A model generated the notes under the pieces. It ran no database searches. It was not told where the DNA came from and saw nothing but the letters and a program-made list of their open reading frames with translations. Made by a program: the position numbers and the translations under genes. Below are positions 56,468 through 64,000 of a stretch of DNA of 64,000 bases, one piece after another. This DNA is from Fen-1362 sp049516395 (lineage in GTDB: Bacteria; Planctomycetota; Phycisphaerae; Sedimentisphaerales; Anaerobacaceae), in assembly GCA_049516395.1 (NCBI GenBank), contig JBEKTD010000003.1, positions 275,794-339,793 of the forward strand, written 5' to 3'. Positions within the stretch are counted from its first letter, which is position 1; each line of letters starts with the position of its first letter.

Positions 56468-58969
56468 CTATTGGTTGGGAGGTAACGCAAAAATATTGTT
56501 GCTGTCGGCGTTGGGGTCCTTTTTTAACAGGTCAGAGAGGGGTTCTTCTTCAGTGTTTTGTTTGGGCAGTGCTGCTTTGCCGCCAAAGGCGATAGCCATA
56601 TTACGAACGAAATCCTTGTCATCATACTGGGCGATATGATCGAGGACCTTTGTGAAGTTGTAGTCCTGTTGTTTTTGTGCCAATAACCAGACGGCCGTCA
56701 TACGCGAGGGCCAGTGCTGGTCGTTTAGTCCCGCAGCGACCGCGTTGGTCAGTTTGTAGTCCAGCGGCAGTTCTGCAATCGCAGCCATACTGTGAGTTCG
56801 GACCACCCAGTCGCTGTCGGTCAAGCACTGGGCCAGCGCTGATTCAAGCATTGTGTTCATCCAGTCGGTGGATATGAATTTGTAAGATGCCTGCCTGTCC
56901 CCAGCGGGGTTGGAGGGGCTGTTTGCCATTTTCCGGCTTTCCATCAGTAACCCCGCGAAGAGCTGTGCAGCTTTGATTTTTGGGCTTTGCTTGTCCTGCG
57001 AAAGCGAATTGAAGCGGTTTTGCAGGTAATCCTGGGTAATTTCTGTCCTGGGGCGTTCGATATTAGCCGTTACGGGCATTATGCCGGGTATCGCGCTTAT
57101 CATATTACCGTCGGTAGTTGTAACCGGGTCTAAGTAGGCGGTGAATCGGATGTTCAGCGAGGCCTGGGGGTGGCTTATAAGCAGTTGTTTTAGCGGCCCG
57201 GCATAGAGTCGGACGGGGACGGTAACGCTGCGCCCCGGTTCGATGGGCTGCGATGGTCTTGTTGTGGTAAGCACGATTTTTTCGTATCGCCTGCTGATGT
57301 CGCCGGTAACATTGGCGTCTATTAATATGCGGCCTTTGCAAAACCCGTCTTCGGAGATAACAACTGGCTCATACCAGTTGTTTGTGATGGTTATCGCACC
57401 CGTGAAGTCGCTGCCGTAGGCGAACCTGTTGCCGCGGATATTAAGCTGGAACGACAGCATCCTGCTGGGGCTTAGGAATTCAGGTATAGTTTGCTCACCG
57501 ACAGATTGTTTAAATGCCGTCATTATTACGTTTGTGTCATATATTGGGATATATTCCGATTTTTGCTCGTCGAGCAGCATAAGGGTCTGTTCAGCCACGA
57601 TTGAACCGGGGTCTTTGTCGATTGCTGCCCGCATTGAATCGAGTGCTGGTTGTTTCTGCCCTTTTGCGAGATCGAACCTGGCTTTTGCGAAGTCGGCGAA
57701 CTGTGTCTGCGGGAAGTTTTCAAAGAGCGGTTTGGCGGAGTCGAGCTGGTTACTATCGACCATGGCGCAGGCAAGCAGGCCGGCGGCGGCAGGTGAATTC
57801 GGCTCGGCGGCGTACGCCTTGTTGGCGTAGTCAACGGCTTTTTCCGCGTTTTTTCGAATGAAGCAGTAGAACCAGGCAAGCGATTTGTAATCAATTGATT
57901 CTCCGGTGGCCTGTATCGCTTTCTGTTCGGCTGTTTCGATGATTCGGCTAGCTGTTTCAGTGTCGCCTGTCTTTGCGGCGGCCTTGGCGGCAATGACTTC
58001 TATTTGAAGGTTGAACCGCCCCTGTTTGCGGAATTGCTCTGCTAACTGCAGGCATTTTGGCTTGCCTCGCGGGGTATTATAGTAACATGTCATCCAGTCA
58101 ATGTAAATGGCGGTGGGGACATTCTGACCGGGATACAGGAACTGGAACAAATCAGCACAATACTGATAGTTGCTGGCTGCCGTGTCATAAAGCTGTGTTT
58201 TTTGTGAATATTGCGCAAGAGCAATGGCGGCTCCGAGGTCGAGCGGGTTTTTCCGAAGTTTAAGACGAAGGTATTCAAGATTCAATACGGGGTTTATCTG
58301 GTCGGGCGCCAGCTCAACGAGCTTTTCAAAAGCAAGCTGATTGTATTTGTCCCAGTTGTAGGCCAAAGCCATTGCCTTGAAGGCGTCTGTGTTGTCGGCC
58401 TTCTCGGCCAGCAAAAGACCCAGCAACGTGGCAAGTTCGGACCTGACGGAAAGGTTGGACTTGCCTATATCCTGAATCATTCGCCTAAGCAGTGTTTCTC
58501 GCTGCTCGCGGGAATCGAGCTGGTTAAGCAGGTATTTGGCGGCGTTTGTAGCGACCAATGAATCGGCGTTTTTATCGGTGTATTTGATGAGGGTGTCATA
58601 CAGCATTTGTAAATGACGTTGTGGGCCGGGCCGAGACAGTATTTCAAGCATATCGGCTGTGGCGAAACCGGCGCTGGAGTCCATCTCCATCGCGGCATTA
58701 AGCAGCGCAACGGCCTGCTCCGCCTGGGAATCGGTCATGTTATCCCTGTGCGATATATCGTAGGCCATTTCGTAAAACAACTGACTTACCGAAGGTGAAA
58801 AGAGTTTTTCAGGCATCGGCGCATACAGCATTTTCTCCGTTTTTGGGTGCATTCTTCGAGCGGGCGCATTGGGTTCGGAATCGTTCGGCTCTATAGCTGA
58901 TACCGAGCCGGACAACACCAGAACTACCGTCAAAATCACCGCAATTCTTCTAATGCCAAATGTTCGCAT
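56468..58969 (-). CDS. Secreted TPR/HEAT-repeat protein, unknown role
   Basis: 833 residues with a signal peptide (IAVILTVVLVLSGSVSAIEP). Residues ~60-480 are helical repeats of TPR type (for example EKAVDYANKAYAAEPNSPAA, LGAAIALAQYSQKTQLYDTA), ~500-680 a beta-rich region (ITITNNWYEPVVI, RSVTVPVRLYAGP) and ~720-810 HEAT-like repeats (DWVVRTHSMAAIAELPLDY, DDKDFVRNMAIAFGG). No enzyme motif. Probably a periplasmic scaffold; it is followed by no obvious partner. Divergent from murJ. Confidence 0.8.
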   Translation of the reverse strand: MRTFGIRRIAVILTVVLVLSGSVSAIEPNDSEPNAPARRMHPKTEKMLYAPMPEKLFSPSVSQLFYEMAYDISHRDNMTDSQAEQAVALLNAAMEMDSSAGFATADMLEILSRPGPQRHLQMLYDTLIKYTDKNADSLVATNAAKYLLNQLDSREQRETLLRRMIQDIGKSNLSVRSELATLLGLLLAEKADNTDAFKAMALAYNWDKYNQLAFEKLVELAPDQINPVLNLEYLRLKLRKNPLDLGAAIALAQYSQKTQLYDTAASNYQYCADLFQFLYPGQNVPTAIYIDWMTCYYNTPRGKPKCLQLAEQFRKQGRFNLQIEVIAAKAAAKTGDTETASRIIETAEQKAIQATGESIDYKSLAWFYCFIRKNAEKAVDYANKAYAAEPNSPAAAGLLACAMVDSNQLDSAKPLFENFPQTQFADFAKARFDLAKGQKQPALDSMRAAIDKDPGSIVAEQTLMLLDEQKSEYIPIYDTNVIMTAFKQSVGEQTIPEFLSPSRMLSFQLNIRGNRFAYGSDFTGAITITNNWYEPVVISEDGFCKGRILIDANVTGDISRRYEKIVLTTTRPSQPIEPGRSVTVPVRLYAGPLKQLLISHPQASLNIRFTAYLDPVTTTDGNMISAIPGIMPVTANIERPRTEITQDYLQNRFNSLSQDKQSPKIKAAQLFAGLLMESRKMANSPSNPAGDRQASYKFISTDWMNTMLESALAQCLTDSDWVVRTHSMAAIAELPLDYKLTNAVAAGLNDQHWPSRMTAVWLLAQKQQDYNFTKVLDHIAQYDDKDFVRNMAIAFGGKAALPKQNTEEEPLSDLLKKDPNADSNNIFALPPNQ

Positions 58970-59216
58970 CTACCGTCCGTACATAAACATAGATATCACT
59001 CGTTACCCAATACTTCGGGTAATTCGGCTTATTGCTTTAGGTGTTATGTTTTGGCCCTGAATTCAATATTTTGAGGCATATACGGGTTGAATGCCGGCGT
59101 AGTGCGGTTCTTAAAGTTATTATTCAATTATTTATGGGGCTTCAGTGCGTCGGTTTGCCGATGTTGAGTTGAAGACCTTTTTGAAGTAATTTGCGATTGG
59201 AGTATAATTCGTCCCT

Positions 59217-60854
59217 ATGAGCGAAAAAACTCGCCAGGAGCATAAGGAAGCTCACCGTGAGCGTGAGCATTTTTTCAGTTCAGCCAAGGTAGTGGCGGGC
59301 ATAACGCTTGTTTCCCGTGTTTTTGGTCTTTTCCGCGATATGGGCGTAACATCGCTTGGCGCCAACCGCCTGACGGACGCATACGGCCTGGCGTTTCAAA
59401 TACCTAATCTTTTCCGCCGGCTGTTTGGGGAGGGGGCGTTGTCGTCGGCGTTTGTGCCCGTCTTCACTGATACCGTCGAAAAAGACGGATTTGAAAAGGC
59501 CTCTAAACTATTAGCCAACGCGATGGCACTTCTGGCGGTGTTCCTGCTGGCCGTTATGCTTTTGGTGGAGATAGTTTTTGTGGTCGTCGCTTTGCTGCCG
59601 GGGTCGTCTGACAGGCAATTTCTGATGATGATGGCGACGATTATGTTCCCGTATATGGTTACGGTGTGCCTGCTTGCCCTTGGCTCGGCGGCTCTGAACT
59701 GTCGCGGACACTTTGCCTTTCCCGCCGCTGCGCCAATCATATTCAATATAGTAGGAATCGTAGCCGCGTGGTGGATTGCCCCGATGCTAAAGGGCAATCT
59801 GCCGGGCCAGCTTGTGATTGTTGCCTTCAGCGTGATAATAGCGGGACTTATTCAGCTTATCGCGGTTTTATGGCTGTTGCGCAAAAGCGGCTTTTCGGTT
59901 CGCCTGCGTCTGACGCCGGTTGAGCCGGGTATCGTCCCGATAATCAAGCTGCTTATGCCGGTGCTTTTGGGACTTGGGTTTCTGCAAATTTCGGAACTTC
60001 TGGCGACGATAATTTCCTGGAACCTTACCGCTACCGCTGCGGCTCCGGATATAAACATAATCGGGTGGGTGCTTCACAAGCCGCTTACGCCGGGGGTTAT
60101 AACTCGCGTGAACGCCGCTCGTGCGCTATATCAGTTCCCGATGGGGGTATTGGCGATTTCGCTTGGCGTGGCGGTTTTTCCGCTGCTGACCCGTTACGCC
60201 GCCCGCAACGACATTGTAAATCTGCGTGACAGCATTAACCGGGCTTTGCGACTTGCTCTTATGGAAGGCATCGCCACAGGGGTGGGCCTGTATATTTTGG
60301 CTGAGCCGATTGTGAAGGTCATATATGCCCGCCGCAATTTCAGCCCGGCAGACGCGGCACAGGCGGCTTTCGTTTTGCAGATGTATGTTCTCGGTATGTG
60401 GGCTTATTGCAGCTACCAGATTCTTGCCCGCGCGTTTTATTCGATGAAAGATACTACAACGCCCTTGAGAGTTTCATGTGTTCTTGTAGTGGTTAATCTG
60501 CTGATGCTCATTACAATGATATGGATACCATGGCTCGGCGCCGGCGCATTTGGGCTGTCCACTACGATTACTTTCGCGATTAACGCTGTCGTTCTTGTTT
60601 ACCTGCTGCGTAAACGCCTCGGGTTATTCGGGGGCAGAAAGATTCTCGCGAGCGTCATTCGCGGCATTATCGCTTCGGCTGTAATGTCGGCGGTCATTTA
60701 TCTGCTGATGTGGCTTATGAGAGATATGCGAAACTGGATTGTTGTTGTTGCCTGTGTGCCGGCAGGTACGTTCGTTTTTGTGGGCATGGCCTGGCTGCTT
60801 GGTTCCCCGGAAATCGCTGAGCTTCGCGGCGATTTCGTTTCTCGTCGCTCGTGA
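59217..60854 (+). CDS. murJ: Lipid II flippase MurJ (MviN)
   Basis: 545 residues, about 14 membrane helices. The family signature is clear: FFSSAKVVAGITLVSRVFGL, FRDMGVTSLGANRLTDAYGL, FQIPNLFRRLFGEGALSSAF, VPVFTDTVEK, and later GVLAISLGVAVFPLLTRYAA. It flips the peptidoglycan precursor to the outside. The final residues RGDFVSRRS come from a dispersed repeat (60842-60866). It is convergent with a RodA/FtsW gene, the usual functional partner in the same pathway. Confidence 0.95.
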   Translation: MSEKTRQEHKEAHREREHFFSSAKVVAGITLVSRVFGLFRDMGVTSLGANRLTDAYGLAFQIPNLFRRLFGEGALSSAFVPVFTDTVEKDGFEKASKLLANAMALLAVFLLAVMLLVEIVFVVVALLPGSSDRQFLMMMATIMFPYMVTVCLLALGSAALNCRGHFAFPAAAPIIFNIVGIVAAWWIAPMLKGNLPGQLVIVAFSVIIAGLIQLIAVLWLLRKSGFSVRLRLTPVEPGIVPIIKLLMPVLLGLGFLQISELLATIISWNLTATAAAPDINIIGWVLHKPLTPGVITRVNAARALYQFPMGVLAISLGVAVFPLLTRYAARNDIVNLRDSINRALRLALMEGIATGVGLYILAEPIVKVIYARRNFSPADAAQAAFVLQMYVLGMWAYCSYQILARAFYSMKDTTTPLRVSCVLVVVNLLMLITMIWIPWLGAGAFGLSTTITFAINAVVLVYLLRKRLGLFGGRKILASVIRGIIASAVMSAVIYLLMWLMRDMRNWIVVVACVPAGTFVFVGMAWLLGSPEIAELRGDFVSRRS

Positions 60855-60866
60855 CTCGTCGCTCGA
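60842..60866. repeat. Dispersed repeat at the end of murJ
   Basis: CTCGTCGCTCGTGACTCGTC then GCTCG: the same unit as at 45954-45992 and (inverted) 46383-46415. It supplies the last codons and the stop of murJ. Confidence 0.7.
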
Positions 60867-60897
60867 AATTGCGGGTAACGAGACACAAGTCACGGTC

Positions 60898-62184
60898 TTA
60901 TCGTCTCGGCGCGACGGTAAAAGGCCGCCATCGGCCCACGTTATTGAGAAGCCCCACGCAAAGCATGCTGAATGCCAAACTCGACCCGCCGTAACTTATG
61001 AACGGCAGCGTAATTCCCGTAATAGGCGTAAGCCCCAGCGTCATCGCCATATTGACAATAAGCTGAATCGCGAACATAGATACTATTCCGGCGGCCAGCA
61101 GCCGGCCAAACGGGTCGGTTGTCTCGCCCGCGATTTCCAGTCCGCACACCAGCAATATTATGTATAGCACAAGAACCCCGACGCACCCGACAAAACCCCA
61201 CTGATGCGCGATAATGGAAAAGATAAAGTCGTTGTGTCTTTCTGGCAGGAAGTCGTATTTTACGAAAGGCCCCTTGCCGAAGCCGTAGCCGGTTGCACCG
61301 CCCGATGCGATTGCGTATTTCGACCTTATAAGGTGATAGCCCCAGTTTTCCTTCCATTTTTTGGATGAGAATGTCCCCCCGACTAATAAACTGCCGAGCG
61401 CCGGGTGCTGTTCGGCCTTTTGGCGAAGCCATTCGCTTTGCAGCAGAACGCTGCTTATACGCAGCCGTTGATAGGGCTGCATTTTGAGCCACATAATAGG
61501 GCTGATTAGTAAAGCGATAAATAAAACAAGTGCAAGATGCCTGACTTTTGCCCCCGCGATAAACAGCATAGTGAGAAACACCGGCATCATCAAAAGCACT
61601 GTCCCCAAATCCGGCTCAAGCAGAATCAGCACCATCGGCAAAAGCGTCAGCACGAAAGGCCCGACCAGCGCGCTGAATCTTCGGTAATTGCTGCGGTATC
61701 GCAGATACCACGCCAGGGCGATGATATACGCGGGTTTGCATATCTCCGAGGGCTGGATGCTCGGCAGCTCGAATCCCGCTATTGATATTTTTATCCACCG
61801 AAATGCGCCTTTGGTTTCCGGCGCGAAGGGCAGCTCCACAACGTATCTTGAAATCAGCAGCGCAGCAAGCAGCAGCAGCACTCCCGCGTAAATCCAGTAG
61901 CCGGCCTCGCCGAGCCGCCGGCAATTAACAAGATTGACAAGGATTAACGCGCCTAACCCCAGGCCCGCGAAGGCAACCTGTTTTTTCCACAAACCGGCAA
62001 TCTCTCCTGATTGCTCTGTTGATTGAGGCGCCGGTTGGTCCGGCGAATCTGTTATTTCAGCTTGGGTTCCTGCCGGATGCCCGATTGCATAAATGGTCGT
62101 AATCCCGATGAGGACAAGCGACAACATCGCTATCAGGAGAATGACTCTAACAGGGACCAGTCGGCCTTTTAGTAAACCAAGCAT
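60898..62184 (-). CDS. RodA/FtsW-type peptidoglycan polymerase (SEDS)
   Basis: 428 residues from ATG 62184; longer frames to 62313 are not conserved and no good Shine-Dalgarno site was seen. About 10 membrane helices. Motifs: VILLIAMLSLVLIGITTIYA near the start, FRWIKISIAGFELPSIQPSE, EPDLGTVLLMMPVF, YGFGKGPFVKYDFLPERHND (catalytic loop with Asp), GLTPITGITLPFISYGGSS. Polymerises glycan strands, in RodA's case in elongation; RodA-like by the overall pattern, but FtsW is not excluded. Ends next to murJ on the opposite strand. Confidence 0.88.
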   Translation of the reverse strand: MLGLLKGRLVPVRVILLIAMLSLVLIGITTIYAIGHPAGTQAEITDSPDQPAPQSTEQSGEIAGLWKKQVAFAGLGLGALILVNLVNCRRLGEAGYWIYAGVLLLLAALLISRYVVELPFAPETKGAFRWIKISIAGFELPSIQPSEICKPAYIIALAWYLRYRSNYRRFSALVGPFVLTLLPMVLILLEPDLGTVLLMMPVFLTMLFIAGAKVRHLALVLFIALLISPIMWLKMQPYQRLRISSVLLQSEWLRQKAEQHPALGSLLVGGTFSSKKWKENWGYHLIRSKYAIASGGATGYGFGKGPFVKYDFLPERHNDFIFSIIAHQWGFVGCVGVLVLYIILLVCGLEIAGETTDPFGRLLAAGIVSMFAIQLIVNMAMTLGLTPITGITLPFISYGGSSLAFSMLCVGLLNNVGRWRPFTVAPRR

Positions 62185-62484
62185 AGCAGAAGGATAACAA
62201 ACAAATGAAAAAGTAAAAAGCAAAAAGGAAGAAGTAAAAATCGCTGATGGCGCAGCAAACAACAGGCGGATTCTTAAAAATATGTAAATTCGCCAAATTT
62301 TATTTACCAGCACTGAAAAGGCATGCCCAAAAAAATGCCCTATATAACCGACTTTGCCTATATTGCCAATTACCTAAGTTCTTGTCAAAACAGAGGTTAG
62401 CGTTACAAATGGGGTTTTTATGGGGTGTTGAGTCGTTATCGGACGCTTAATTGAAGTTTTATGGCATTTTAATGGAAAAAACAC

Positions 62485-62514
62485 TTGACTAAACACGGTT
62501 TTCTGTGTTAATAT
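62485..62514 (+). promoter_or_regulatory. Candidate promoter of the last gene
   Basis: TTGACT (62485-62490), 18-base spacer, TAATAT (62509-62514). A short inverted repeat AACAC/GTGTT (62492-62509) sits in the spacer. The mRNA leader to ATG 62797 would be ~270 nt with no recognised riboswitch. Confidence 0.45.
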
Positions 62515-62796
62515 ACACTTGACTTTCACTAATAGTAACCTTGTGCATAGTAGTTGAATTCGCACAATTACGCCTTTTATGGCAGAAAGGAGTCAACGGA
62601 GGAGTGAATAAGTAGTTTCTATTTTCTCTTTTTCTTTCGGCTGTCCTGCCGGCCGAGTAGCCAAGCTCAGATAAAGTAGATTGTCAGATTGAAATTAATG
62701 AGCGAGCGTAGTTATGCGAGATTGTTTTTCAGCAGGGAAAACCAAAACGCTGTGGGGCGTGTGGCTCCGCAGGGAAGGAAAGAAAGGAAGGTTTTT

Positions 62797-64000
62797 ATGA
62801 AGAAAGCTTTACTGATTGTTGCGATGCTGTTAGCGGTTTCACCGGTAATGGCGACCGTTACAATCAACGCCGTTAATGAAGGAACGTGGTATACGATTTC
62901 GCAGGCTGACGGCAATAGGTCAGCGACTATCAGGGTCGATTATAATGATGCTTCTAGCGACCCCAATGTCAGGGCGTTTGCTCTTGATATGACCATGGAT
63001 AGTAACTGCAACTTTTGGAACATCCGTAGCTTCAAAGTCGGCGAAAACAACGGTACAAATAACGGTTACGGGATATTTCCTGGTAGATTCCGTCAGTTCA
63101 TTAACCCGATAGACCCAAACAACGGGCCTAACTGGATGAACGCGAACTACAACCCGACACCGCCGTGGGCTGATCCAGGCACAACAAACACCGGTATCGG
63201 CTTTAGCACAATTATAGCCGAGCTGGGTTATCTGGGAGCCGGAGACGTCAATATGCCGGCCAAGTCAGGCACCTTGTTCAGGGTTGATATCAATGCCTAT
63301 GGATTCGCTGGTACGGCACACTTGACAGTTTCTGCGGACGCGTTGCGTGGCGGTATTGTTAGCAAAGATTCAAACGGCACCATACCGGCGGCAAGTACAA
63401 ATCTAAATCCGTCGACAGAGGTTGATGTTTGTTTCCCGGTGCTCTGCACCACCCCCACGAACGAGGTTGGCCAGACACAAGCAGCCGCACTTGCAGTGTG
63501 GGGTCCAAGTCCAGGTCAAGGGTTTACCAACATCAACGGCGTAGGAGTTGTTAACTGCGCCAATCTGGGTAAGGTTATCACCAATGACCAGAACTGCATA
63601 AGTTTGTCTACCCAGCTCAACTACACTTATGGCATTGCTCCGACTGAGCCGAACGTTGTCGGTATGACACGAGCGGCTGCTGTTACAGCTCTTACCAATG
63701 CCGGTTTCACCATTCAGCTACCAGATGTTAACAGATGGGGCGGTCCCAATAACGTTACAGCGGTAGGTAATGTTTATGCTCAGAGTCCGGTTGCCGGAAC
63801 ACAAACATGCAGCGCGGTAACTCTTAGCGTAGTCAGCTACCCGGTTAAGGCAACAAGCGCGTTTTATGCCAACTGGGCTACCCAGGGCAAACCGCAATGC
63901 TGGGGTTATCCGAGACAGTGCCGTGGCGATGCAGATGGTAAGAAACAGGGCAATTACTGGGTCGGCACCAATGATTTGGCTATCTATAAAACCGGGGCCA
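62797..64000 (+). CDS. Secreted PASTA/dockerin-like surface protein, 5' part
   Basis: 401 residues visible, running off the right edge. ATG 62797 has AAAGGAAGG before it. Signal peptide MKKALLIVAMLLAVSPVMA, then a cohesin/adhesin-like beta region (~20-210), then a PASTA domain (PNVVGMTRAAAVTALTNAGF ... VYAQSPVAGT, ~290-345) and the start of a dockerin-like module (GDADGKKQGNYWVGTNDLAI). PASTA domains bind peptidoglycan or beta-lactam-like ligands in kinases and PBPs; here one is used in a secreted protein. The gene is complete at the start only. Confidence 0.85.
   Translation, partial: MKKALLIVAMLLAVSPVMATVTINAVNEGTWYTISQADGNRSATIRVDYNDASSDPNVRAFALDMTMDSNCNFWNIRSFKVGENNGTNNGYGIFPGRFRQFINPIDPNNGPNWMNANYNPTPPWADPGTTNTGIGFSTIIAELGYLGAGDVNMPAKSGTLFRVDINAYGFAGTAHLTVSADALRGGIVSKDSNGTIPAASTNLNPSTEVDVCFPVLCTTPTNEVGQTQAAALAVWGPSPGQGFTNINGVGVVNCANLGKVITNDQNCISLSTQLNYTYGIAPTEPNVVGMTRAAAVTALTNAGFTIQLPDVNRWGGPNNVTAVGNVYAQSPVAGTQTCSAVTLSVVSYPVKATSAFYANWATQGKPQCWGYPRQCRGDADGKKQGNYWVGTNDLAIYKTGA

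Noticed and set aside
62580..62796. Riboswitch (c-di-GMP GEMM-type) in the leader of the last gene
   Set aside because: A GGAAAACC and GTGGGGCG stretch recalls GEMM, but the conserved core and stems do not fit.

Overview
The window looks like a planctomycete chromosome, most likely from the Phycisphaerae/Sedimentisphaerales group. This is inferred from several co-occurring traits: a PEP-CTERM tail, pseudopilin-like proteins with an HxxGxNxxFxDGH motif, secreted enzymes ending in dockerin-like Ca-binding modules (D-x-D/N-x-D followed by DxxxFAxxW), MJ0042 zinc-finger membrane proteins, a histone-H1-like mini protein, and many four-helix-bundle/REP-type repeats. TAG, TGA and TAA all serve as ordinary stops. 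No genome comparison could be run.

1-11705 (+ strand): a plant-polysaccharide (pectin) locus. It holds the tail of a PEP-CTERM protein, a LamG/glycine-rich dockerin-like protein, a pseudopilin-like protein, a PL1 pectate lyase, a CE8 pectinesterase lipoprotein, a second PL1 lyase and two Gfo/Idh/MocA oxidoreductases. The esterase, second lyase and oxidoreductases are tightly packed and would serve demethylation, cleavage and processing of pectin.

11706-24040: mobile DNA and signalling. A complete IS (12711-13937) with a DDE transposase shares ends with two 181-bp non-autonomous derivatives (MITEs, 21437-21625 and 23724-23912) and a solo left end inside a broken transposase. Between them lies a minus-strand cluster (14339-20884) of five proteins made only of receiver domains and two histidine kinases, with no DNA-binding output domain. 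A GNAT-like protein and a pair of overlapping half-size EamA/SMR transporters follow.

24039-36465: a GH172 (DUF2961) enzyme, small membrane proteins, a glycosyltransferase apparently starting at ATT, a sugar-transfer ATP-grasp protein overlapping an unusual Glu/Leu dehydrogenase paralogue, tRNA-Lys, a 1285-aa hybrid kinase whose HPt domain is cut by an in-frame TAG, a family-4 uracil-DNA glycosylase and gdhA.

36480-51812: a restriction-modification-like island (beta-class methyltransferase fused to an Mrr-like nuclease, with a GIY-YIG/RAMA-like protein, and two unknown proteins divergent from it), an AAA ATPase carrying an in-frame repeat insertion, a KaiC-like/PEP-synthase-like protein divergent from a LysR regulator, a four-helix-bundle gene flanked by repeats, HAD, Fic, a LolA-like lipoprotein, a flavodoxin, the mini-histone, a FabZ-like protein and a Nudix-like protein.

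51883-64000: a multi-domain GH9 cellulase, a DUF4328 membrane protein, tRNA-Glu, ferredoxin, a TPR/HEAT secreted protein, the cell-wall pair MurJ and RodA/FtsW, and the start of a secreted PASTA/dockerin-like protein that runs off the window.
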